A stretch of 34,968 bases of DNA from NCBI GenBank assembly GCA_943704415.1, contig CALSCO010000461.1, positions 1-34,968 of the forward strand, read 5' to 3'. Below are positions 27,935 to 34,968 of this stretch, piece after piece. Both the position numbers and the translations under genes were made by a program. How positions within the stretch are numbered: position 1 is the first letter of the stretch; every line of letters begins with the position of its first letter. The notes under the pieces were generated by a model, which had not been told where the DNA came from, did no database searches, and worked only from the letters and a program-made list of their open reading frames with translations. Source of the DNA: Parvularia atlantis. Its lineage: Eukaryota > Opisthokonta > Rotosphaerida.

Positions 27935-29867
27935 TCAGCCCACCGGCAATGAAAGCAGCTCAAACGTGCGCCCGGTCAGCAGCCGGTCCGACGACGTCGC
28001 CGTCAGCGTCGCCGCCGGCAGCGCGTGCAGCCCGCGCCCACCGGCCACAAAATGCGCCTGCACGACGGCGCGCGCTCCCTGTGCGAGTGATCTGTCCGAC
28101 TCGTGGTCTCAGTGCCCGCGGCGGCGGTGCCTGGCGTGCGCCACGCACCCGATGCGCACGCCGTTGTCGACCGCCGCGATGCCGCGCACGTCCGTCGGCG
28201 CGGCAAAGGCGAGACTGACCGTCTGTGTGCTGGTGGCGCGGTGCGCGCGGTCAGCCGTCGCGAGCAGCGCAGCGTTCGCCAGAGCGCACGTCGTTGTCGC
28301 GTTGGCTACCATCAGCTCGACCGCGAAGGGCTCGTACGGGCGCCGCACCACGTCCGCCAGCCCGTCGGCTGCCACCGACGTCGTGATGAGCAGGCCGGGC
28401 GGCAGCGGCGCAAGGAGCATCGTGTAGATCGCGTCAAGCGGCCAAAGATGCACGGCCTCGAACGCCGCGCCCGCGTCGACCTCGTACCGCACCGTCACGA
28501 TCGCCTTCCACAGTGGCGACTTGTCGTCGCGCGGGAACGCGCCCACGGGCCGCGCCACACGGTACGCCGCCGCGTGTACCTCGCCCGGCCGCAGCCAGGC
28601 CTCCGTCGCGGGCTGCAGCGGCTGCACGATCAGGCTGCGGCTCAGGCGCGTCGACTGGTGGCTGCCCTCGGCCGCCGAAGAGACGATCTGCATGTCGAGC
28701 GCGCGCACGCGCACGCCCGCAATCTCGACCGGCGCGATGTTGTCGGGCGCGATCGAGTGTGCGTCCGACTCCCACGTCGGCACTGGCGCGGGCAGCGACA
28801 CGGCCGAGCTGACGTTGGGCGCCGCCGCCGCGCTCGTCGCTGCTGCGGCGCTGGCCGCTGCTGCCGCGTTGCTGTTGTTGCGCCGCCGCGAGATCGACCG
28901 AAACGGCGAGAGCGCCTTCTGCACGGGCGAGGCCGCGACGGCGGCGGCGACGACCGAGACGGTGCGCGAGCGCGACGTCGAGGGCTGCTTGGCGCTGTCG
29001 AGCGAGGCGCGAATGGTCGCCGCGGTGGAGGAGGACGAGCTCGAGGTGACGCCGCTGGCGCTGCTGCTGCTGCTGGTGGCCGTCGGCGTCTGCAGCTGGC
29101 CCTGCTCGGTTTGGCGGTGGGACGACTCAGCAAAGCGCACAGCCGCGTGCATCCGGTTCTCGACCTCGAGCACGACCAGCGCCTCGTGCAGCGACCCGCG
29201 CACAGGGACGGCGCGCGCCCGCACGGCCAGCGGCTGGATCGCGACGAGTTCGCGCAGGAAGAAGCGCTGGCGCACGGCGGCCGTCTGTGCCTGCTGCTGC
29301 GTCACCGTGACCATGAGGCTCACGCGATAGTCGTCCTGCGCGCCAAGTGCGTCGAGCTCGACGGCTGATGATGCGAGCGTGAGCGAGCGCGCACACGCGG
29401 CACCACACACCGCGCCACATACCGCATCGCGCACGCAGGGGGATCGCGATCCAGTCTCCCCGCAGCGCCACGTACGCGCCCGTGCGCTGCTCGAGCTGGT
29501 ACTGCTGACGCAGCTGATCGTCGCCGTCATCGGCGTCGGGGCCGGCGCGGCGCACGGTCGATGCGTGCAGCGCCTCTTCGCCGGCCGGCCGCGCGCGCTG
29601 CGGCGGAAAGGCGACGTCGACCGAGACGTCGAGCGAGGCGACAAACTGGCGCAGGGGGTCGGCGGCGGCCCCGGCAGCGGCGGTCGATGCGTCGCGTGCG
29701 AGGTTGTTGACGAGCAGGTAGCACGGCACTAGCTCGCCGCACATCACAACGCTGCGCTGCGCAATCGCCTCGACGTCGGCGTCGGGCGCGAGCGACGGCG
29801 CGGCCGGCACGACGAGGCGCAGGTCGGCCGTCTCGGTCGGCAGCAGGATCGTCGTCGTTGTGGGCAT
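27935..29867 (-). CDS. TRAPPC14/MAP11 (C7orf43)-like protein
   Basis: The ATG at 29867 gives MPTTTTILLPTETADLRL. RSVVMCGELVPCYLLVNN follows, resembling the start of the human protein (LGETVRFLLVL). Later: a variable linker, RQRFFLRELVAIQPLAV with RGSLHEALVVLEVENRM, and a Ser/Ala-rich insert (about 29110-28800) with SPVQKALSPFRSISRRR. Then PLWKAIVTVRYEVDAGAAF, LLITTSVAADG, EPFAVELMVAN (compare FTVTYTLLNN) and VDNGVRIG. A last intron joins this to GARAVVQAHFVAGGRGLHALPAATL and ends LLTGRTFELLSLPVG. The order of these Ig-like strand blocks follows human TRAPPC14, which links TRAPPII to ciliary vesicle traffic. The match is by eye and partial; other TRAPP or coat-associated beta-sandwich proteins are possible. 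Confidence 0.5.
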
Positions 29868-29896
29868 TCAACACACAAGTGATCGCCCAGTTCCCT

Positions 29897-31345
29897 TCAC
29901 GAGCTGTTGTGCAGGAACTCCATAATGCGCGCCTTCTTGTCCTCGAACTCGGTGTGCAGCTTGGCGATCCACGCGCCGTTGTTGATGATCGCCTCGACCA
30001 CCTTGTCGTCCGTCATGTGCCGCTGCAGCTCGAGCACCTCGTGCCCGACCGTCTGGTACAGTTGCAGGCGGCAGTGCTGCAGCCAGTGGAAGTAGCCGGC
30101 CTTGCGCGCACAGTGCCGCCCGACGTGGAACAGGACGTCGTGCTCGTCGTCACCCTCGGCCTCAATCACCTCGAACGTGACCGGATCGTACTTGGGCCCG
30201 TGCAGCCGCAGCGAGACCGTGGCCGTGTGGTTCGAGCTGCGTCGTGCGCGCGCGCGTGCGTGTGCGTATGTGAGTCGCCCTTCACTACTGCAGCAGCAGC
30301 GCGCACCGGTTACACGCCTCGCAGTCGCTCCCGCCATGTGACACGCCCGCGACCGAGTCACGCAGGTATGGCCGCTCCTCGAGCACCTCGCGGAAGTGCG
30401 GGCGCCAGGCCGTGCTGTCGCACACACCCTTGATCACGGCCAGGTCGCGGTCGATACGCTCCATTGCCGGGCAAAAGTACGGGTCTGCCAATGCGCTACA
30501 GCGTCAGCGGCGCCTGTGCGCACCCCGCAACAAGCGCACCGCGCTCGTCCACGACCGTGCGGATGAACGTCGGGTCGCACGCGGCCGATGCGAGCAGCTG
30601 CACGTACACCTCGAACGCGTCGGCCGAGGTGTTGTTGGCCGAGAGCGAGAAGCGCTCCGGCAGCTGCGTCGCCGCGGTCTGCGTCGCCGCCGCACGCCTG
30701 TTGTGGTCGCTTCGCGCGGTGAGGCGCCCGTACGTGCCCTGCGACGCCTGCAGCACGGTCATGAGCGACGGCAGGTCGTCGGTCTGCGTCGTCGCCGTCG
30801 ACGACCGACCCCCGTTGCAGCGGCGGCGGCGGCGGCGGCGGCGGCGTCGCTCATCCTCGTCCGCGTCCTCGTCCTCGTCGTCGCGCACGATGAACCCGTC
30901 GAGGTCTACGCGCACGGCTCAGACACGCTGTCGCTGGGCCCCCCCTTGCCGCGCGCGCACCGTCCTCGTCCTCGTCGCCCGGCGGCGCATCGGCCTGTGC
31001 GGCACACGCGGCCGCGCCCGCGGCGACGTCCTCACGAACGCGCGACGTCCACGACGGCCACGGCCACATCGCGCTCTCGTCTAGCCGGCGCTGCCGCTTG
31101 GCGGGCGGCCGCGGCGCGCGGAACGCATCGTCGTCGTCGTAGTCGTCGTTGTCGTCGTCGTCGTCGTCGGTGTGCCCGTTGTCGCCCGGCGCGCCATCGC
31201 TTATATCGCTACTGCTCGCAGCCACCGCAGTGCCCGCGCCCTCGTCATCGCTCTCGCTGTCGTCCCCGCTCCGCTTGCGCAGCCGCCCGCGCGCCGCCGG
31301 CTCCGGTGAGGGCGAGCGTGAGGCGCGCTTCTTCAGTCGCGGCAT
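29897..31345 (-). CDS. DUF4211 domain protein (CCDC82-like)
   Basis: The ATG at 31345 gives MPRLKKRASRSPSPEPAARGRLRKR, a basic nuclear-type N terminus. Asp/Glu-rich tracts follow (DDDDDDNDDYDDDD) and an Arg run (about ten) encoded by a CGG-type repeat at about 30820-30846. After it come TDDLPSLMTVLQASQ and, across introns, DPYFCPAMERIDRDLAVIKG. The DUF4211 domain begins around here: CDSTAWRPHFREVLEERPYLRDSV, then CEACNR and, after an intron, SLRLHGPKYDPVTFEVI, VLFHVGRHCARKAGYFHWLQHCRLQLYQ, KKARIMEFLHNSS. Known: DUF4211 occurs in animal CCDC82 and in many fungal nuclear proteins; its function is unclear. A gap of 29 nt separates its stop from the next start on the same strand. Confidence 0.82.
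30820..30846 (-). repeat. CGG/CCG trinucleotide repeat coding for poly-Arg
   Basis: About nine units inside the DUF4211 gene, read as [10 protein letters not shown] after an acidic tract on the minus strand. Confidence 0.85.
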
Positions 31346-31422
31346 TGCTTGTCGCCGGCACGTCTGTTCCGCCGCACAGCCAGGCACTTTTGTCGCTTCC
31401 CCTCCCGCCACGCGCGCTGACG
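31346..31422. promoter_or_regulatory. 77-nt gap between divergent DUF4211 and UFD1 start codons
   Basis: A shared upstream region with short pyrimidine stretches (TTTTGTCGCTTCCCCTCCC). No defined element. Confidence 0.4.
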
Positions 31423-32926
31423 ATGTTCCGCTTCGCCAACCCGAACCGCGCCTTCGAGCGCCGCCTGCGCTGCTACTCGGTCGCGCTCGCGCCGACGCAG
31501 CAGCGCCTGGATGACGTCGAGTTTGGCGGGAAGAGTGCGTGCCGTTCGTTTCGCCGGCAGTGGCTGACGCAGCGCCCAGTCTTCCTGCCGCCGTCGGCGC
31601 TGGAGGAGCTCGGTGCGCGCTGCGCCCGCAGGGTGGGACGTGTGCGCCCGCGTGCTGACTCGTTGCCGCCTGCGCGCGCGGTGCCCGGTGCCCAGCCATG
31701 CTCAACATCTCGTACCCGATGCTCTTCAGGCTCGGCAACGAGCGCGACAGCCGCGCCACGCACTGCGGCGTGCTCGAGTTCAACGCCAAGGAGGGCCAGT
31801 GCCACCTGCCGTACTGGGTGCGCGCACGCGACCTGCGCGCACGCTGCCTGACAGCACCGTGCGCGCGCGCGCGCGCAGATGATGCAGCAGCTGCTCCTGG
31901 CCGAGGGCGACATCGTCATCGTGCGCAACGTCACGCTCGAGCTGGGCCGCTTTGTCAAGGTGCAGCCCCAGTCGGCCGAGTTCCTCGACGTGTCCAATCC
32001 GCGCGCCGTGTGCGTGCGCGGGCGCCGACAGCCTGCCGTGCGCGGCTGACCCACCTTGCGCCGTGCGCCGTCCCGGGCCAGCCTCGAGCACGAGCTGGCC
32101 AAGTTCTCGTGCCTCACGGTCGACGACGTCATCGCGATCAAGTACAACGACAAGGTCTTCGAGCTCAAGGTGGTCGACACGCGGCCCGGCACCGGTGCGT
32201 GCGCAGGGGCCGCGTGCGCCAGTGCCGCGCTCACGCCGGCCTGCAGCCGTCTGCATCGTCGAGACCGACATTGAGATCGACTTTGCGCCGTACCCGGGCT
32301 ACGTCGAGCCGCAGCGGCCGCCGTCGTCGCAGGGCATCCCGTTCGGCACGAGCCCGAACCAGCAGCTGCTGCAGCAGGCGGCGCTCGCGGCATCGATGGA
32401 GGAGTCGAGCTCGGGCTTTGTGGCGTTCAAGGGTGCGTGCGTGCGCGGATGCTTGCTGCGTGCGATAGGGCTCACGAGCCTCGCACGCATCGCAGGCCAG
32501 GGCAACCGCATCAAGGAGCGCACGCCGTCGTCCAGCATCCCGATCGCCGTCGGCGCCGCCAAGGCCAACGGCACCGGCAGCGGCACGGCGGCGCCGCCCG
32601 CCACGCCCGCCTCGTTCACCACCGTGGGCGGCATACCGCTGAGCGCCCCGGCCGGCGGCGTGCCGAGCATGTCGCCGCAGAGCAAGTCGTTTGGCGGCTT
32701 CTCGCCCTCAAACGCCGCGCCGCTCAACCTGCCCAAGGGCAAGCTCGTCTTTGCCGCGCCGACATCGATGCCGCCACCGCCGCAGCCGCAGGCGTCGACG
32801 CAGGCGGCCGCGGGGGCCGGGGCGGGGGCGAGTGGCGCAAGCACCGTCGTGCGCTCGCAGGGCGTGCCGCGGCAGACGACGGCGGGCTTTGTGCCGTTCA
32901 GCGGGCAAGGGCACTCGCTTAAGTGA
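31423..32926 (+). CDS. UFD1: ubiquitin fusion degradation protein 1
   Basis: UFD1 with NPL4 recruits CDC48/p97 to ubiquitylated substrates, for example in [24 protein letters not shown] opens the N-terminal double-psi barrel. Across short introns follow [125 protein letters not shown] and [21 protein letters not shown]. This is a complete UT3 region. The C-terminal part holds [11 protein letters not shown] joined to [34 protein letters not shown] (p97/NPL4-contact type) and ends [13 protein letters not shown]. At least five introns. The Ala/Gly/Pro-rich linker is longer than in yeast. Confidence 0.96.
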
Positions 32927-33011
32927 GGACGCATGCATGCGGCGTCGCGCGTGTCTGTACAGGCTGGACATGGTGACTGTTGCACATGATCTTGAGACTT
33001 TGGGCTTGTGC

Positions 33012-33053
33012 TCAGTCGTCACGCCCTTGCCGCGAGCGCCCGAGCGACGACTG
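33012..33053 (-). repeat. duplicated copy of the 3' end of the ICT1 gene
   Basis: 42 nt that match 33099-33140, the last codons and stop of the ICT1 gene, at 38 of 42 positions. The offset is 87 nt, a multiple of three. It reads QSSLGRSRQGRDD and a TGA, compared with QSSLKRSRQWRDD and TGA in the gene. Between the copies lies a 12-bp repeat (GACGTGGCGCTG, 33061-33090). Confidence 0.85.
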
Positions 33054-33098
33054 CCGTCTGGACGTGGCGCTGGACGTGGCGCTGGACGTGACACGGCT

Positions 33099-33680
33099 TC
33101 AATCGTCACGCCATTGCCGCGAGCGCTTGAGCGACGACTGGCGCTTCTTGTCGAGCATGCGGCGCTGCTTGGCTGCGTGCTCGCTGCGCACGCACGCAGT
33201 CAGCGGGGGCGATCGCACGGTGCGGTAAAAGACGCACAGGCCACGCACGTGCGCGCGCTGCGCCGCGTCGGGCTCCTTGGGCACCTCAGACGCGCGCTGG
33301 ATCATCTCGTGCAGCTTGCCAAAGCAATCGTCCAGGTTGGCCGACTGCGTGCGGTTGCGCTCAGACGTAACGATGAGCTGGCCCTCCTTGTTGATTCGGT
33401 GGCCCTCGAGCTCGCGCAGGCGCCCGCGCGTGTACGCCGGCAGCCAGTCGGCCGCGGCGAGCTCGAAGCGGACCTCGGCCTTCGTATTGACCTTGTTCAC
33501 ATTCTGCCCGCCGGGCCCGCGTGACCGGTTGAACGAGACCGCGAGGCGATCGCGCGGGATGCGCTCACGCGTGAACGCCCGCGCCCACGCCGCCACCTGC
33601 CCGAGCTGCTCGCGCGTCCAGGCCGCCGTCGCCGCGCCGCTGGTCGCGATCGATCGCCACGTGACCTGCCACGGCCACAT
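33099..33680 (-). CDS. MRPL58: mitochondrial peptidyl-tRNA hydrolase ICT1 / MRPL58
   Basis: This family frees peptides from stalled mitochondrial ribosomes. The ATG at 33680 gives MWPWQVTWRSIATSGAATAAW, a plausible presequence. The catalytic region FNRSRGPGGQNVNKVNTKAEVRF follows, with the GGQ motif (about 33518-33510). Then come RLRELEGHRINKEGQLIVTSERNRTQSANLDDCFGKLHEMI and a basic tail ending AAKQRRMLDKKRQSSLKRSRQWRDD. The domain matches bacterial ArfB and human ICT1. The reading frame stays open between YRTVRSPP and ACVRSEHAAKQRR, but a short intron near 33225-33175 could remove a few residues there. Only 22 nt separate its ATG from the FHA gene. Confidence 0.92.
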   Translation of the reverse strand: MWPWQVTWRSIATSGAATAAWTREQLGQVAAWARAFTRERIPRDRLAVSFNRSRGPGGQNVNKVNTKAEVRFELAAADWLPAYTRGRLRELEGHRINKEGQLIVTSERNRTQSANLDDCFGKLHEMIQRASEVPKEPDAAQRAHVRGLCVFYRTVRSPPLTACVRSEHAAKQRRMLDKKRQSSLKRSRQWRDD

Positions 33681-33702
33681 TTTTTCCCGCGCCGCAGCTA
33701 GG
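33681..33702. promoter_or_regulatory. 22-nt gap between divergent ICT1 and FHA start codons
   Basis: Holds TTTTTCCCGCGCCGCAGCTAGG. Transcripts must start inside the partner's coding region, or translation of one starts further in. No box recognised. Confidence 0.35.
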
Positions 33703-34880
33703 ATGGACCAGGCGACGCTTGGTGCGCTCCTCTTCCCCCTTGTTGGCGCGTCGCGGCCGCGGCGGCTCACGGGCGCACGCACCGGCACGCTCGCCTCGTG
33801 GCACGCACCGTCCCGCACACGCTATCGACGCGACACTGCCGACTCGCGCCGCTCGCAGTGCCCTCGTACGACCATCACGCGACGCTCGTCGCCGGAGGTA
33901 AACAGCGCGCCCGTCCGCCTCCCCGCGTCCCCGTCCGCTCACTCGCCGCGCACGCACGCCCCGCGCCCCGCGCCCCGTGCACATCCGCACCAGACGACAA
34001 CGCGACGCTCGTGGGCTCGGGCGGCCCGCAGTTCGTGTCGAACCTGTCGCGGGTGCGCGCCGGGCCGAAACAACGCGAAACGCTCATGCGCCGCCGTTTG
34101 CCCGCGCCGCCGCCGCGTCACCCAGCAAGCGCCGCAGATGCCGACGATCGTGCCGCACATCCGCATGGTCCCGCACTACTCATACTTCCCCCTGGTCGAC
34201 TGCGACGTGCCGCGCACGGTCAAGTTTGGCCGCATTGTGCGCCCCGCCCCCCCTTTTCCCCGTTGCCGCGTGAACGGCCGCCCGCTCACGCGGCACACGC
34301 GCGCGCCCCGCACGCGCCGCAGACCGAGCCGCCCGTGGAGGAGCCCGACTTTATCGGCTTCCCGAGCAAGGTCGTGTCGCGCCGCCACGCCGAGATCTGG
34401 ACGGTCAACAACGAGTTTTACATCCGCGACACCAAGAGCCAGTCGGTGCGCGCTGCCCGCTGCCTGTTCCCGCCTCATCCGCCGCTGCTGCGCGCGCCAC
34501 GCAGGGCACGTTCCTCAACGCGATGCGCCTCAGCCTGCCCGGCGAGGAGAGTAAGCCGTTCAAGCTCAAGAATGGCGACGCGATCCAGTTTGGCGTCGAC
34601 CGCCGCGGCGCCAGCGGCGACGACATGAAGTGTGTCGCGATGACGATCGAGCTCTCGTTCCGCAAGGTCGCGCCGCAGGAGCAGCCGGGCATGCGGCAGC
34701 AGCCGTCCTTTGGCGCGGCCGCGCCGCAGCCGCTCAGCGCGGTGCGTCCGCGCATTGCGTGCGCTGCCGCGTCGCTGACGCCGTTTGTCGGTGCGTCAGG
34801 GCAGCATGTCGGACCTCACGCTTGTCATGAACCACCAGCAGCAGCAGCAGCAGCACCCGCACGGCTCACTCCGCCGCTGA
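33703..34880 (+). CDS. FHA-domain protein (SLMAP/Vps64/Dma type)
   Basis: A phosphothreonine-binding protein. The exons, read across introns, give MDQATLVPSYDHHATLVAG, then DDNATLVGSGGPQFVSNLSR, then MPTIVPHIRMVPHYSYFPLVDCDVPRTVKFGRIV. The FHA core is FIGFPSKVVSRRHAEIWTVNNEFYIRDTKSQS, joined across an intron to GTFLNAMRLSLPGEESKPFKLKNGDAIQFGVD, then KCVAMTIELSF. SxxH (SRRH) and the GTFLN loop are present. The VSRRHAEIW, RDTKS and GEESKPF wording is that of fungal Vps64/Far9/Dma and animal SLMAP FHA domains, which suggests a STRIPAK or RING-ligase relation. No RING and no coiled coil is seen. The last exon ends HQQQQQQHPHGSLRR and TGA, so the protein is short for those families. Confidence 0.8.
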
Positions 34881-34968
34881 GACCGGCAGACATACATCCA
34901 ACGTGGCCGCTTGCGCAGGCCGCTTTTCTTGGTTCTTGTTGCGCCGCCGCACCCCCCCCCCCCCCCCC
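34881..34968. other. 3' flank ending in a C17 run at the contig edge
   Basis: The last 88 nt hold no gene. The window ends in 17 C residues (34952-34968) and begins with a C-rich run, consistent with assembly breaks at homopolymers. Confidence 0.6.

Overview
This is a gene-dense nuclear segment of a GC-rich eukaryote. Almost every gene is cut by many short spliceosomal introns (about 45-110 nt, donors mostly GTGCGT or GTGCGC, a CTGAC/CTAAC/CTCAC branch site shortly before CAG). The gene set points to an opisthokont or related unikont: a ROCK-like split PH/C1 protein, a bifunctional lysine-degrading AASS, a fungal/SLMAP-type FHA protein, a DUF4211/CCDC82 protein and a trefoil-GH31 glucosidase. 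I cannot place it more exactly. All three standard stop codons are used, mostly TGA. The window starts and ends in runs of C, which look like contig edges.

Layout (strand): 3' part of a ROCK/citron-like coiled-coil, PH and C1 protein (+, to 4052); cytochrome P450 with a C-terminal membrane tail (+, 4108-7248); gamma-tubulin (+, 7289-9413); protein phosphatase 5 (-, 11675-9470); class I methyltransferase (+, 11711-12547); a (GT)n tract and a circularly permuted, intron-containing tRNA-Leu(CAG) gene (+, 12721-12828) with a T13 terminator; GH31 alpha-glucosidase (+, 13033-16194); DNAJC17 (-, 17704-16296); eRF1 with an in-frame intein (+, 17928-20969); AASS lysine-ketoglutarate reductase/saccharopine dehydrogenase (-, 24158-21064); cytochrome c1 (+, 24219-25303); secreted alpha/beta hydrolase (-, 27867-25466); TRAPPC14/MAP11-like protein (-, 29867-27935); DUF4211 protein (-, 31345-29897); UFD1 (+, 31423-32926); mitochondrial ICT1/MRPL58 (-, 33680-33099); FHA protein (+, 33703-34880). 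Gaps between coding regions are tiny, often 22-80 nt, so divergent pairs must share promoters.

Two observations stand out. First, at 12721-12828 the 3' part of a tRNA-Leu lies upstream of its 5' part. The two acceptor strands pair 7/7 across the junction, the B box precedes the A box, the anticodon loop carries a 10-nt intron, and a T13 run follows the 5' part. This is the architecture of a permuted tRNA, known from red and picoprasinophyte algae, a nucleomorph and an archaeon. Second, the eRF1 gene carries a 431-residue intein placed exactly at the Cys of the stop-codon-reading YxCxxxF motif, so the decoding motif exists only after protein splicing. Its splicing blocks are intact, while both LAGLIDADG-like endonuclease blocks lack the expected Asp.

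Most genes are housekeeping functions (translation termination, ribosome rescue, mitosis, respiration, lysine breakdown, ubiquitin-dependent extraction) and do not form one pathway. The structural oddities are the tRNA and the intein.
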